Positions 1 through 8,697 of a stretch of DNA of 64,000 nucleotides are shown here, piece by piece (position 1 is the stretch's first letter; each line of letters begins with the position of its first letter). The notes beneath the pieces are model-generated. The model worked only from the letters and a program-made list of their open reading frames with translations. It searched no databases and was not told the origin of the DNA. The position numbers and the translations under genes were made by a program. The DNA comes from Cognatilysobacter claricitrinus (GTDB lineage Bacteria; Pseudomonadota; Gammaproteobacteria; Xanthomonadales; Xanthomonadaceae), in the NCBI RefSeq assembly GCF_045866565.1, contig NZ_BAAFZV010000002.1, forward strand, positions 496,001-560,000, read 5' to 3'.

Positions 1-1005
1 TGCGGGAAGCTCCGGCCACCCGGACGGCCAGCGCGCGATCGTGCCGGTCAACCGCAGCGCCAGCGTTGATGTCCAGTCGAGCCGGCCCGCGGCGGTGAAG
101 TCGGGAATCGTGTCGCCCTGCCGCAGCGCCAAACCGAACGGCGCGATGTGCACGCCCTGCGCATACGTCGCGCGCCCGCCGACGCCGAGGCGGAACGGCA
201 TCGATGCCGACGACGACACGTAGCGCGCGCGTGCGCCCAGCGACATCGCGTCGAGCGCGATGCCGTTGGTGACGGCCGGCACGCCGCGCAGCACGAGATC
301 GAGCGGCAGCTTCCATTCCGGACGTTCGACCGTGACCGCGCCGGCGACGCCGAGGCCCGCCGGCATTTCCGGTCGGGCGAGCGTGGCGGCGACGTCGAAT
401 GGAACGCGCGTATCGCCCGCGACCATCCGGCCCTTCAGGGTGGCGCGCACGATCTTTTTCGGCGCGAGACGCGGTACATCCACGGCCAGCGCGTCGACCG
501 TGAAGCCGTCGCCGATGACGACGCCGTTGCGCACGACGAAGCCATCGGTGAGCGTCGGCGTCGGACGCTGCGGCGAAGGCGGGCGCGTCGCCAGCCAGCG
601 CTGCGTCGCGCCGATATCGATGCGTGGGTGGTCGAGTTCGATGCGGTGCACGACCATGTCGGCGCCGCGCGATTTCAATGTCGACCACGGCAGCGACAGC
701 GAGATGCGATCGGCCTGCAGGACAGGCGTGGCGTCGCCATCGCGCTGTGCGGTGACCTCGCGCAGCACCAGCTGCGGCATGTCGCCGAGCGTGTATTCGG
801 TGACGCCTTTCGCGGTGATGCGCAGCCCGAGCGCGCGGCTCGCCTGGGACAGCACCAGCGACGCGACCTGCCGCGGGCGCGTGGCCCATCGCGCAAGACC
901 GGCGATCACCACGATCAACACGGTCGCAACGATCAGCCACGTGCGACGACGCGACCGCGGTGGTGCGGCGGGCGGCGTCGGCTCGGCGGACGTGCCGTCC
1001 GTCAT
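1..1005 (-). CDS. AsmA-like envelope protein, C-terminus beyond the window
   Basis: Only the N-terminal 335 codons are present; the gene runs off the left edge. After a short Pro/Ser-rich cytoplasmic tail and a basic RRRR patch there is one transmembrane segment (about residues 24-41, LIVATVLIVVIAGLARW). The rest is periplasmic, beta-rich sequence with repeated short strands, typical of AsmA-type proteins that handle lipid or outer-membrane assembly. The ATG overlaps the ftsY stop codon as ATGA, so it is probably translated with ftsY. AsmA membership is inferred from architecture and not from a decisive motif. Confidence 0.6.
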   Translation of the reverse strand, partial: MTDGTSAEPTPPAAPPRSRRRTWLIVATVLIVVIAGLARWATRPRQVASLVLSQASRALGLRITAKGVTEYTLGDMPQLVLREVTAQRDGDATPVLQADRISLSLPWSTLKSRGADMVVHRIELDHPRIDIGATQRWLATRPPSPQRPTPTLTDGFVVRNGVVIGDGFTVDALAVDVPRLAPKKIVRATLKGRMVAGDTRVPFDVAATLARPEMPAGLGVAGAVTVERPEWKLPLDLVLRGVPAVTNGIALDAMSLGARARYVSSSASMPFRLGVGGRATYAQGVHIAPFGLALRQGDTIPDFTAAGRLDWTSTLALRLTGTIARWPSGWPELPA

Positions 1006-2219
1006 CCGGCGCCCAGCGACTCCGGAAGCAGGGCGTCGACGAACGCGGCCGCATCGAACACGCGCAGGTCTTCAGGGCGTTCGCCGATGCCCGCGAAGCG
1101 GATCGGAATGCCGAACTCACGAGCCAGCGCGAACACCACGCCACCCTTGGCCGTGCCATCGAGCTTGGTGACGACGAGGCCGGTGACGCCGATCGCGGCA
1201 TGGAACTGGCGCAGCTGCGACAGGGCGTTCTGGCCGGTGGTGCCGTCGATGACGAGCAACACTTCATGCGGCGCGGCAGGGTCGAGCTTCTGCAGTACGC
1301 GCTTGATCTTGCCCAGCTCGGCCATCAGGCCCTGCTGCGTATGCAGCCGGCCCGCGGTGTCGGCGATCAGCACTTCGGTGCCGCGTGCTTTTGCGGCCTG
1401 CAGCGCGTCGAACGCGACCGACGCGGCGTCGGCGTTCTGGCCCTGTGCGATGACCTGCACGCCGTTGCGCTCGCCCCAGGCCTGCAACTGCGCGACCGCG
1501 GCTGCGCGGAAGGTGTCGCCGGCCGCGAGCATCATCGTGCGCTTCTCGTCGCGGAAACGGCGCGCGAGCTTGCCGATGGTGGTGGTCTTGCCGACGCCGT
1601 TGACGCCGATGGTCAGAAGCACGAAGGGCTTGGCGCCGCGATCGATGACCAGCGGCTTCGCGACCGGTTCCAGCATCGCCAGCAGGTCAGCGCGCAATGC
1701 GGCGAGCAGTGCGTTCGCATCGGCGAACTCACGCGACTTCATCCGCTTGCGCAGGTCCTCGACCAGTTCGGTCGTCGCGGTGATGCCTACGTCGGCCGTG
1801 ATCAGCGCGGTCTCGATCTCGTCCAGCAGGTCGTCGTCGAGCTTGGGGTTGCGCGAGAACAGGCCGCCGATGGAACGGCTGAATGCATTGCCGCGCAGGC
1901 GCTCCAGCCAGCCGCGCTTTCCGGCTGGCGCGGCGATGGCCGTGCTGGCGACACCGAGGAGTTCGTCCGACGACTCGATCGTTTCCGCAACGGGCGGCTC
2001 GGCATCGACCACCGGTTCGGCGGCGGTCGGCAACGCGGCGCCGAGCCATTCGCCCGCGGCGTCGACCGCGGCGGGATCGTTGACGCTGGCGTCGAGCGCC
2101 TCCATCGGCGCTTCGGGCGCAGCACCGGCCTCGCTGTCCGGGAACGCCGCGGCGAGCTCCTCGGCGGACATGCGCCGGTCTGGCTCGGTCGGCTTCTTGC
2201 GGCGCAGGAAACTCAGCAT
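1002..2219 (-). CDS. ftsY: signal recognition particle receptor FtsY
   Basis: FtsY is the SRP receptor GTPase that docks ribosome-SRP complexes at the inner membrane for co-translational insertion. The 405-residue protein starts with a basic MLSFLRRKK amphipathic end, followed by an acidic, Ala/Pro/Glu-rich A domain to about residue 100. The NG domain follows, with P-loop GVNGVGKTTT (about 205-214), DTAGRLH (about 287-293) and the guanine-specificity motif TKLDGTAKGG (about 351-360). Length fits gammaproteobacterial FtsY. It is divergent from rsmD, the usual neighbour in this lineage, and overlaps the downstream AsmA-like gene by 4 nt. Confidence 0.96.
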   Translation of the reverse strand: MLSFLRRKKPTEPDRRMSAEELAAAFPDSEAGAAPEAPMEALDASVNDPAAVDAAGEWLGAALPTAAEPVVDAEPPVAETIESSDELLGVASTAIAAPAGKRGWLERLRGNAFSRSIGGLFSRNPKLDDDLLDEIETALITADVGITATTELVEDLRKRMKSREFADANALLAALRADLLAMLEPVAKPLVIDRGAKPFVLLTIGVNGVGKTTTIGKLARRFRDEKRTMMLAAGDTFRAAAVAQLQAWGERNGVQVIAQGQNADAASVAFDALQAAKARGTEVLIADTAGRLHTQQGLMAELGKIKRVLQKLDPAAPHEVLLVIDGTTGQNALSQLRQFHAAIGVTGLVVTKLDGTAKGGVVFALAREFGIPIRFAGIGERPEDLRVFDAAAFVDALLPESLGAG

Positions 2220-2284
2220 CGGCGGCGTCTGAATTTGGGGGAAAATAGGCGCGACATGCTAGCACCGGCCCCCTCGCAGCCCCG

Positions 2285-2914
2285 ATGAACACGCCCTCGG
2301 GAAAGGTCCGCCTCATCGGCGGGCGATGGCGCGGAACGCGCCTGGACGTGCCGCAGGTGGCGGGGCTCAGGCCGTCGTCCGACCGCGTGCGCGAGACGCT
2401 GTTCAACTGGCTGATGCCGTGGTTGCGCGAGGCGCGGGTGCTCGACGTGTTCGCAGGCACCGGCGCGCTCGGGCTCGAAGCGATGTCGCGCGGCGCGGCG
2501 TCGGCGGTGCTGATCGAGCGCGACGCCAGCCTCGCGAACGCGCTGCGCGCCACGCTTGGCCGACTCGAGGGCGGCGCGGGCGGGCAGGTGGTGCACGGCG
2601 ATGCGATCGGCTGGCTGGCCCGGTCCGGTTCGACCTTCGACATCGCCTTCGTCGATCCGCCGTTCGCCGGCGGGCTGTGGTCACAGGTGTGGCCCGTGCT
2701 CGCACCGCGACTCGCGCCCGACGCACTGGTCCACGTCGAAAGCCCGGCGGATGTCGACCCCGGCGTGCCGGCGAACTGGGCGGTGCATCGCGAAGGCCGT
2801 ACGCGGGAGGTCCGCTACGCCTTGTATCGCGTTCCTTCACACGCGGCGGCCACTGTTACACTCGGCCACGAAGCGACGGCCGGGGGGCCGTCGAACCCGC
2901 ACGAGACTCCATGA
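2285..2914 (+). CDS. rsmD: 16S rRNA (guanine(966)-N2)-methyltransferase RsmD
   Basis: RsmD methylates G966 of 16S rRNA using S-adenosylmethionine. In the 209-residue protein the SAM-binding motif LDVFAGTGALGLEA lies near residues 52-65. The N6/N2-methylase signature appears as FVDPPFAGG near residue 122 (DPPF variant of DPPY). The N-terminal IGGRWRGTRL and the RPSSDRVRETLFNWL stretch are characteristic of RsmD. It overlaps coaD by 4 nt (ATGA), an rsmD-coaD pairing that is common in bacteria. The last 25 residues are a non-conserved tail. Confidence 0.93.
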   Translation: MNTPSGKVRLIGGRWRGTRLDVPQVAGLRPSSDRVRETLFNWLMPWLREARVLDVFAGTGALGLEAMSRGAASAVLIERDASLANALRATLGRLEGGAGGQVVHGDAIGWLARSGSTFDIAFVDPPFAGGLWSQVWPVLAPRLAPDALVHVESPADVDPGVPANWAVHREGRTREVRYALYRVPSHAAATVTLGHEATAGGPSNPHETP

Positions 2915-3408
2915 CCGCGGCCCGTCATCGCACAGCCGTCTATCCCGGCACCTTCGATCCGATCACGAACGGTCACATCGACCTCGTCGATCGAGCAGCG
3001 CCGTTGTTCGACCGGTTGGTGATCGGCATCGCCGAGAGTCCGTCCAAGGGGCCATCGATTCCGCTGGAAGTTCGCGTGCGCCTCGCGCAGGACGCGGTCG
3101 CCCACCAGCCGCACGTCGAAGTGCGCGGGTTCAACTCGCTGCTCGCGCATTTCGTGCGCGATGTCGGCGCCGGTGTGCTGCTGCGCGGCCTGCGCGCGGT
3201 GTCGGACTTCGAATACGAGTTCCAGATGGCGAGCATGAACCGCCACCTGATCCCGGAGGTCGAGACGCTGTTCCTGACCCCGGCCGAGCAATACGGATTC
3301 ATTTCTTCATCGCTGGTCCGCGAGATCGCCCGCCTTGGCGGGGACGTGTCAGGTTTCGTGCCCCCGGCGGTGGCCACCGCGCTGCAGGACCACTGGCGGC
3401 GTACTTAG
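2911..3408 (+). CDS. coaD: phosphopantetheine adenylyltransferase CoaD
   Basis: CoaD adenylylates 4'-phosphopantetheine in the fourth step of coenzyme A synthesis. The 165-residue length is typical. The nucleotidyltransferase signature YPGTFDPITNGHID (T/HxGH) lies at residues 10-23, the FNSLL substrate loop near 69, RGLRAVSDFEYEFQMA near 90-105, and the C-terminal ISSSLVREIA motif near 131-140. The ATG at 2911 is chosen because it overlaps the rsmD stop and is followed at once by the conserved N-terminus; longer readings have no homologous sequence. Confidence 0.96.
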   Translation: MTAARHRTAVYPGTFDPITNGHIDLVDRAAPLFDRLVIGIAESPSKGPSIPLEVRVRLAQDAVAHQPHVEVRGFNSLLAHFVRDVGAGVLLRGLRAVSDFEYEFQMASMNRHLIPEVETLFLTPAEQYGFISSSLVREIARLGGDVSGFVPPAVATALQDHWRRT

Positions 3409-3429
3409 ATGTCAACCCCGAGGAAACGC

Positions 3430-3927
3430 ATGAAGAACACCACCCGCCTGATTTTGCTCGCCGTGCTCGCGCTGCCGGTCCTGGCGGCGTGCAAAAAGGA
3501 CGAAGGCACGCAGACCGCAGCAACGCAGAAGGCCGCCGTCGCCAAGCCGGCCAGCGCCACCGATGGCACCGGCTGGGACAACTACATCAAGGACCAGGTG
3601 ACGCGTCACCTCGAAGGCGCGACCAGCGTCTACGCGTACACGCTGCCGGCATCGAGCGAAGCCGGGTTCCAGGACACCTTCCAGCGCCAGGTCGACAAGG
3701 CGAAGGAAGACGTCGCGCGTGGTGGCGTGGAAGGCACGCTGCTCGCGTTCGCGTCGCCCGAGTCCAAGCAGACGGCCGACATGATCGTCGCGGCGTTCAC
3801 CGGCGCCGGCGCCGACACCATGAAGGGCGTGCGCGTGCTGTTCATCGGCGACGCCGCGGACAAGGATCGCGCGGAGGCGGCGGTCAAGCCGTCCGGCGCC
3901 AAGTTCGAGTTCGCCGAAGCCAAGTAA
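3430..3927 (+). CDS. small lipoprotein of unknown function
   Basis: This 165-residue protein has a clear lipoprotein signal: basic MKNTTR, a hydrophobic core, then the lipobox LAAC with Cys20 as the predicted lipidated residue. The start at 3430 is supported by GAGGAAA a few bases upstream; an ATG at 3409 lacks such a site and would put seven polar residues before the signal peptide. The mature part is soluble and alpha/beta, with no motif I recognise. It follows coaD by 21 nt and ends before a strong hairpin, so it may share a transcript with rsmD-coaD. Confidence 0.82.
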   Translation: MKNTTRLILLAVLALPVLAACKKDEGTQTAATQKAAVAKPASATDGTGWDNYIKDQVTRHLEGATSVYAYTLPASSEAGFQDTFQRQVDKAKEDVARGGVEGTLLAFASPESKQTADMIVAAFTGAGADTMKGVRVLFIGDAADKDRAEAAVKPSGAKFEFAEAK

Positions 3928-3961
3928 GCCCTGCGATGGCGGCTTCGGCCGCCAGCGCCTC

Positions 3962-3993
3962 GACGGCCGGCCCTTGCGCCGGCCGTCGTCGTT
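3962..3993 (+). terminator. hairpin after the lipoprotein gene
   Basis: A 10-bp perfect stem (GACGGCCGGC, 3962-3971, paired with GCCGGCCGTC, 3978-3987) with a 6-nt loop is followed by GTCGTTTG. The U tract is weak, so termination strength is uncertain. Confidence 0.5.
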
Positions 3994-4103
3994 TGCGGGA
4001 TTCGCGCGGCGTTGCGCGGGCGGCAACCCGGCGTGCGGCCGGCGTCGCGAACGCTTTCGACCGCGGGTGCGACAATGCCGGCTCGAACCCGACTGCCGAC
4101 GGC

Positions 4104-4367
4104 ATGTCCCTCCGGATCAACGACCTCTGCGTGAACTGCGACGTCTGCGAGCCCGCCTGTCCCAACCAGGCGATCTCGCAGGGCGAGGTCATCTATGTGA
4201 TCGATCCGTCGCGTTGCACCGAATGCGTCGGCCATTTCGACGAACCGCAATGCGTGGTCGTTTGCCCGGTCGAATGCATCGACCCCGATCCCACCCATCC
4301 CGAAACCCGCGACGAGCTGCTGGCCAAGGCCATCGTGCTCAACGGCGGTCCGCTGGAGCACGCTTGA
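4104..4367 (+). CDS. YfhL-type 2[4Fe-4S] ferredoxin
   Basis: An 87-residue dicluster ferredoxin. The first cluster motif is CVNCDVCEPACP (CxxCxxCxxxCP, residues 9-20). The second begins at CTECVG and continues through a longer insert, CVVVCPVECI, the pattern of the YfhL/Chromatium-type ferredoxins with an extended second loop and C-terminal tail. It would act as a low-potential electron carrier in the cytoplasm; the partner is unknown. The stop overlaps the ggt start by one base (TGATG). Confidence 0.92.
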   Translation: MSLRINDLCVNCDVCEPACPNQAISQGEVIYVIDPSRCTECVGHFDEPQCVVVCPVECIDPDPTHPETRDELLAKAIVLNGGPLEHA

Positions 4368-6094
4368 TGCGACCCGTACTGCACGTCTTCGCCGCCGCTG
4401 TCCTCTCGTTGTTCGTCGCACTGCCCGCGACCGCGAAAACCCCGGCCCCGACGAAGACGACGCAGGCGGCGCATCCGCCGGGCGCGGCGATCGCCAGCGC
4501 ACATGCGCTCGCGACCGACGCCGGCATGGAGATGCTGCACAAGGGCGGCAATGCCTTCGACGCGGCGGTCGCGGTATCGGGCGTGTTGTCGGTGGTCGAG
4601 CCGGTGAGCTCGGGCATCGGCGGTGGCGGCTTCTTCCTGTTGCACGATGCGAAGACCGGCCGCGACGTATTCGTCGATGCGCGCGAGACCGCGCCTGAGT
4701 CCGCGACGCCGGCCGCCTTCCTCGACGCCAAGGGCGAGCTCGATCGCGATCGTTCGGAAAACGGTCCGTGGTCGGCCGGCATCCCGGGCCTGCCGGCCGC
4801 ACTCGTCCACATCGCGCAGAAGTACGGCAAGTTGCCGCTGACGACGACGCTCGCACCCGCGATCCGCATCGCGCGCGACGGTTTCCCGGTGTACGCGCGG
4901 CTCGAGAAGGGCTACGCAAGCCGCCGCACGGTGATGGAACGCTATCGCGGCACGCGCGCGGTGTTCCTCGCCGACGGCGATCCGCCGAAGGTTGGCGAAA
5001 CGTTCAAGCAGCCCGAACTCGCGCACACGCTCGAACTCATCGCGACCAAGGGTTTCGACGGCTTCTACCGCGGCGAAACTGCGACGAAGCTGCTGTCGGC
5101 GGTGAAGGAAGAAGGCGGCCAGTGGACGGCCGCGGAGCTGTCGGGCTACCGCGTCCGCGAACGTACGCCGCTGAAGTTCGACTACCGCGGCTGGCAGATC
5201 ACCACCGCGCCCCCGCCGTCGTCCGGTGGCGTCGCGCTGGCGGAAATCCTGCAGACCGTGTCGGGCTGGGACCTGCAGAAGCTCGATGCCGCGCATCGCA
5301 CCCACATCCTCACCGAGGCGATGCGCCGCGCGTATCGCGACCGCACGATCTACCTGGGCGATCCGGATTTCGTGAAGATGCCGATGTCGCGCCTGATGTC
5401 GCCCGACTACGCCGCCGGCCTGCGCGCCACGATCCATCCCGACAAGGCGACGCCGAGCGAGCTGCTGCCCGGCCAGCCCGCACCGCTGGAGGACGACGAG
5501 ACGACGCACTATTCGATCATCGACGCGCAGGGCAACCTGGTTTCGACGACGCAGACGGTGAATCTCACCTATGGCTCGGGCATGGTCGCGCCGGGCACCG
5601 GCGTGCTGCTCAACAACGAGATGGACGATTTCGCGCTGAAGCCGGGCACGGCCAACGCGTTCGGCGTCATGGGCTTCGCCGCGAACGCACCGAAGCCCGG
5701 CAAGCGCATGCTCAGTTCGATGACGCCCAGCTTCATGCAGTCGAAGGACAAGCTCGTGGTGATCGGCGCGCCCGGTGGCAGCCGGATCATCACCGAAGTG
5801 CTGTTGGGCATCCTCGGCTACGACGCGGGGCTGTCCGCGCAGCAGGTCGCCGCACTGCCGCGCGTCCACCATCAGTGGTTGCCCGACGTGATTTCCGCGG
5901 AGCCCGGCGCGCTCGACGCGTCGACCATCACCGCGCTCGAAGCGATGGGCCACAAGGTCAACGCGGGCGAAGCCGCGTGGGGCAACCTGCAGACCGTGTC
6001 GTGGGACAAGCGCGCGAACACGCTGGAAGGCGGCACCGACCCGCGCAATCCGATGGGAAAGGCAGCCGTCGATGCGAAGGCCGTGACGCACTGA
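4367..6094 (+). CDS. ggt: gamma-glutamyltranspeptidase
   Basis: A 575-residue Ntn-hydrolase that cleaves gamma-glutamyl bonds (glutathione turnover) in the periplasm. A Sec signal peptide covers about residues 1-23 (LFVALPATAK). Family landmarks are GGNAFDAAVA, SSGIGGGGF and DARETAP. The autocleavage/catalytic Thr lies in ETTHYSIID near residue 382, which becomes the N-terminus of the small subunit. The substrate-loop equivalents GSRIITEVLLGIL are also present. Length matches E. coli Ggt (580). The start is fixed by the signal peptide and the TGATG overlap with the ferredoxin. Confidence 0.95.
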   Translation: MRPVLHVFAAAVLSLFVALPATAKTPAPTKTTQAAHPPGAAIASAHALATDAGMEMLHKGGNAFDAAVAVSGVLSVVEPVSSGIGGGGFFLLHDAKTGRDVFVDARETAPESATPAAFLDAKGELDRDRSENGPWSAGIPGLPAALVHIAQKYGKLPLTTTLAPAIRIARDGFPVYARLEKGYASRRTVMERYRGTRAVFLADGDPPKVGETFKQPELAHTLELIATKGFDGFYRGETATKLLSAVKEEGGQWTAAELSGYRVRERTPLKFDYRGWQITTAPPPSSGGVALAEILQTVSGWDLQKLDAAHRTHILTEAMRRAYRDRTIYLGDPDFVKMPMSRLMSPDYAAGLRATIHPDKATPSELLPGQPAPLEDDETTHYSIIDAQGNLVSTTQTVNLTYGSGMVAPGTGVLLNNEMDDFALKPGTANAFGVMGFAANAPKPGKRMLSSMTPSFMQSKDKLVVIGAPGGSRIITEVLLGILGYDAGLSAQQVAALPRVHHQWLPDVISAEPGALDASTITALEAMGHKVNAGEAAWGNLQTVSWDKRANTLEGGTDPRNPMGKAAVDAKAVTH

Positions 6095-6157
6095 TTGGCG
6101 GCACGCGACGGCCGCAAGCGGCCGTGGAATGATGGAGCGTCCCTACAGGAGCTCCGC

Positions 6158-6547
6158 ATGGACCCGTACAACAACGGCACCGTTCCGTCGTCGCAACCGC
6201 CCGGCCTGCTGTCGCTGAACGACACCATGGTCACCACCGCGCTGGAGCTGCCGGGCGTCCGCATCGTCCGCAACCTCGGCGTCGTGCGCGGCATCACCGT
6301 GCGTTCGCGGTCGGTGGTCGGCAACTTCCTCGGCGGCATCCAGACGCTGTTCGGCGGCAACATCACCATCTATACGCAGCTGTGCGAGCAGGCGCGCATG
6401 GAGACGTACCGCGACATGATGCTGCACGCCCGCCAGCTGGGCGCGAACGCGATCGTCGCCGTGCGCTACGACGCCACCGAGCTGATGGCCGGCCTGACCG
6501 AAGTGCTGTGCTACGGCACGGCCGTCGTGGTCGAACCCGAGCGCTGA
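6158..6547 (+). CDS. YbjQ/UPF0145 family protein
   Basis: A 129-residue member of the YbjQ (UPF0145) family, a small cytoplasmic oligomer of unresolved function. The conserved core is VRGITVRSRSVVGNFLGGIQTLFGG followed by YTQLCEQAR and GANAIVAVRYD. The start is set by an AGGAG ribosome site at 6147-6151; about 25 N-terminal residues precede the conserved core. There is no evident operon partner; the next gene begins 41 nt later. Confidence 0.88.
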   Translation: MDPYNNGTVPSSQPPGLLSLNDTMVTTALELPGVRIVRNLGVVRGITVRSRSVVGNFLGGIQTLFGGNITIYTQLCEQARMETYRDMMLHARQLGANAIVAVRYDATELMAGLTEVLCYGTAVVVEPER

Positions 6548-6588
6548 CATTCACCGCCGGTGAGACCCGGGCGGGCGAAGCTGTCGCC

Positions 6589-7218
6589 ATGTCCGCGCGC
6601 ACCGGCCAGCCCGCACTGTTCGACACCGGGGACGTCGTCCTGTTCGACGACGCCGACGGCGGCATCCGCTATCGCCCCGGCCTGGTCGACCCGGCGACGG
6701 CGGATCGCTGGTTCGAGGCGCTGCGTGGCGACGTCGAATGGCGGGCGCTGCAGCGCGAGATGTACGACCGCACCGTCGACGTGCCGCGCTTGATCGCGTC
6801 GTATCCGCTGGCGTCGCCTGATCTGCCGTCGTCGATCGGCGAAATACTCGAGGCGGTGCGCAGCGTGGTCGATGCACCGTTCGACTCGGTCGGCATCAAC
6901 CTGTATCGCGACGGGCGCGACAGCGTCGCGCCGCATAACGACACCCTGCATGCGCTGATGCCGCGCCAGCCGATCGCGCTCGTGTCGCTCGGCGACGTGC
7001 GCGAAATGGTGATCACGCCGAAGCCGGGCACGCGCGGACGCCGCATCCGCCTGCCGCTCGAGCCGGGCAGCCTGCTGGTGATGAGCCACGCGTCGCAGTC
7101 CACGCATGATCACGGCATTCCGAAAACGCGCGATGCGGTCGGCCCGCGCATCAGCCTCGCGTTCCGCGTGCGCCAACCGGGTGGTGACCTGCTGCGCGGC
7201 TATCGGCCGGCGGGCTGA
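6589..7218 (+). CDS. AlkB-like 2-oxoglutarate/Fe(II) dioxygenase
   Basis: A 209-residue alpha-ketoglutarate-dependent dioxygenase of the AlkB type, a family that oxidatively removes alkyl groups from DNA or RNA bases. Visible iron ligands are HND in APHNDTLHA (HxD) and a distal His in THDHGIPKT. The 2-oxoglutarate Arg follows in GPRISLAFRVR. FDSVGINLYRDGRDSVAPHND matches the AlkB NxYxxGxxxxxxHxD layout with a shorter N-terminal region than E. coli AlkB. The substrate (DNA, RNA or protein) cannot be told from sequence. Confidence 0.85.
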   Translation: MSARTGQPALFDTGDVVLFDDADGGIRYRPGLVDPATADRWFEALRGDVEWRALQREMYDRTVDVPRLIASYPLASPDLPSSIGEILEAVRSVVDAPFDSVGINLYRDGRDSVAPHNDTLHALMPRQPIALVSLGDVREMVITPKPGTRGRRIRLPLEPGSLLVMSHASQSTHDHGIPKTRDAVGPRISLAFRVRQPGGDLLRGYRPAG

Positions 7219-7364
7219 TCGGTCGGATCGTCGGCGCCATGGCGAAGTCGCTGGGCCGCGGCGACGACCTGTTGGAGGGCGCAATGACGGCGGTCGTCGT
7301 CGCCGGAATCGCGGCGCGCACCCACGTTGCAGGACGATCAGTCGATCGCGCCTAGACTCCCGGC

Positions 7365-7916
7365 ATGGACACCAATCCCGCGACGACCGGCGGCGGCCAT
7401 CGGCTGTTCTTCGCGTTGTGGCCGACGGACGAGGTGCGCGCAGCACTCGGTCGTGCGGTCGACGGCGTGCCGATCTTCCGCGACGCCGGACGCCGCACCG
7501 CCGCGGGCAAGCACCACCTCACGCTGCATTTCCTCGGCGGCTGGCGCGAGCGGCCGGACGACGTGGTCGAACGTGCGCGCAATGCGGCGTCCACCGTGCG
7601 GGCGCGTGCGTTCCACCTCGTCGTCGACCACGCCGGGGGTTTCACCGGCGCGCGCGTCGGATGGGTCGCGCCGTCGCGAAATTCCGGGCTCGACGCGCTG
7701 TGGTCGACACTGCGCCGCGCCCTCGACGACGCACAGCTCCCCTATCGATCGCACGAAAGCTTCTCGCCGCACGTCACCGTGTTGCGCAACGTGCGCGGCG
7801 TGCTGCCCGGCGTCGAGATCACGCCCGTCCCGTGGCCGGTCGACGACTTCGTTCTCGTGCACAGCCACGACGGGCGCTACGACGTGATCGACCGCTGGGC
7901 GCTGCGCGACGCCTGA
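7365..7916 (+). CDS. thpR: RNA 2',3'-cyclic phosphodiesterase (2'-5' RNA ligase family)
   Basis: A 183-residue 2H phosphoesterase that opens 2',3'-cyclic phosphates to 2'-phosphates; known homologues also ligate tRNA halves in vitro. Both HxTx motifs are intact: HLTL at residues 51-54 and HVTV at 136-139. The N-terminal HRLFFALWP is the usual first strand. The 146-nt upstream gap contains no recognised gene. Confidence 0.92.
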   Translation: MDTNPATTGGGHRLFFALWPTDEVRAALGRAVDGVPIFRDAGRRTAAGKHHLTLHFLGGWRERPDDVVERARNAASTVRARAFHLVVDHAGGFTGARVGWVAPSRNSGLDALWSTLRRALDDAQLPYRSHESFSPHVTVLRNVRGVLPGVEITPVPWPVDDFVLVHSHDGRYDVIDRWALRDA

Positions 7917-7947
7917 ACGTTCACGGCCGGGCGTGCAGCCTTGCCGC

Positions 7948-8697
7948 ATGGCGATGACAGACCTGCACATCGGATGCGCCGGCTGGAGCATCTCGGGCGC
8001 GCACGCGGACTTCTTTCCCGGCGATGGCACGCACTTGCAGCGCTATGCGCGCCGCTTCGACATGGTCGAGATCAATTCGTCGTTCTATCGACCGCACCAG
8101 CCCAAGACGTATGCGAAGTGGGCCGCGTCGGTGCCCGATGCATTCCGGTTCGCCGTAAAGTTTCCGCGAGCAGTTACGCACGATTCACGGCTGCACGAGC
8201 CCGTCGCGGCGATCGAAACATTCCTCGCACAGGTATCCGCCCTGGGCGACCGGCTCGGCCCGATCCTCGTGCAGTTGCCGCCCAGCCTGGCCTTCGACGC
8301 GGATATCGCCGGTGCGTTCTTCGGTGCGCTGCGTGAACGCTTCGACGGCGCGATCGTCTGCGAGCCGCGCCACGCGACGTGGTTCGAGCCGGAGGTCGAC
8401 GCATTCTGGAGGCGTTTCACGGTGTCGCGCGTCGCGGCCGATCCGGCACGACTTGCGGACGCCGCGCAACCCGGTGGCGCCGGCGAGTTGCGCTACTGGC
8501 GCCTGCACGGTTCGCCGCGCATCTACTACGACGCATACGGCGAAGATGGCCTGCGGCTGTGGGCGGACGACATTGCCGAGGCGCGCAGCGCGGGCTTCGA
8601 TTGCTGGGTGGTGATGGACAACACGGCGCTCGGTCACGCAACGCTCGACGCGATGCGGCTCGATGCGATGTTGAAAGGCGAGGCGATGCCGGTGTGA
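7948..8697 (+). CDS. DUF72 (YecE-like) family protein
   Basis: A 249-residue TIM-barrel protein of the DUF72/YecE family. Diagnostic parts are IGCAGWSIS near the start, the RRFDMVEINSSFYRPHQPKTYAKWAASVPDAFRFAVKFPR region (read as successive short motifs) and the C-terminal CWVVMDNTALGHATLDA. No enzymatic function is established for the family. ATG 7948 is preferred over a GTG five codons earlier, which would add only MQPCR. It converges with the next gene with no bases between the two stop codons. Confidence 0.85.
   Translation: MAMTDLHIGCAGWSISGAHADFFPGDGTHLQRYARRFDMVEINSSFYRPHQPKTYAKWAASVPDAFRFAVKFPRAVTHDSRLHEPVAAIETFLAQVSALGDRLGPILVQLPPSLAFDADIAGAFFGALRERFDGAIVCEPRHATWFEPEVDAFWRRFTVSRVAADPARLADAAQPGGAGELRYWRLHGSPRIYYDAYGEDGLRLWADDIAEARSAGFDCWVVMDNTALGHATLDAMRLDAMLKGEAMPV

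Noticed and set aside
148..2232. Long plus-strand open frames across ftsY and the AsmA-like gene
   Set aside because: They are Arg/Ala-rich readings of the opposite strand of a high-GC coding region; ftsY and the AsmA-like frame have clear motifs on the minus strand.
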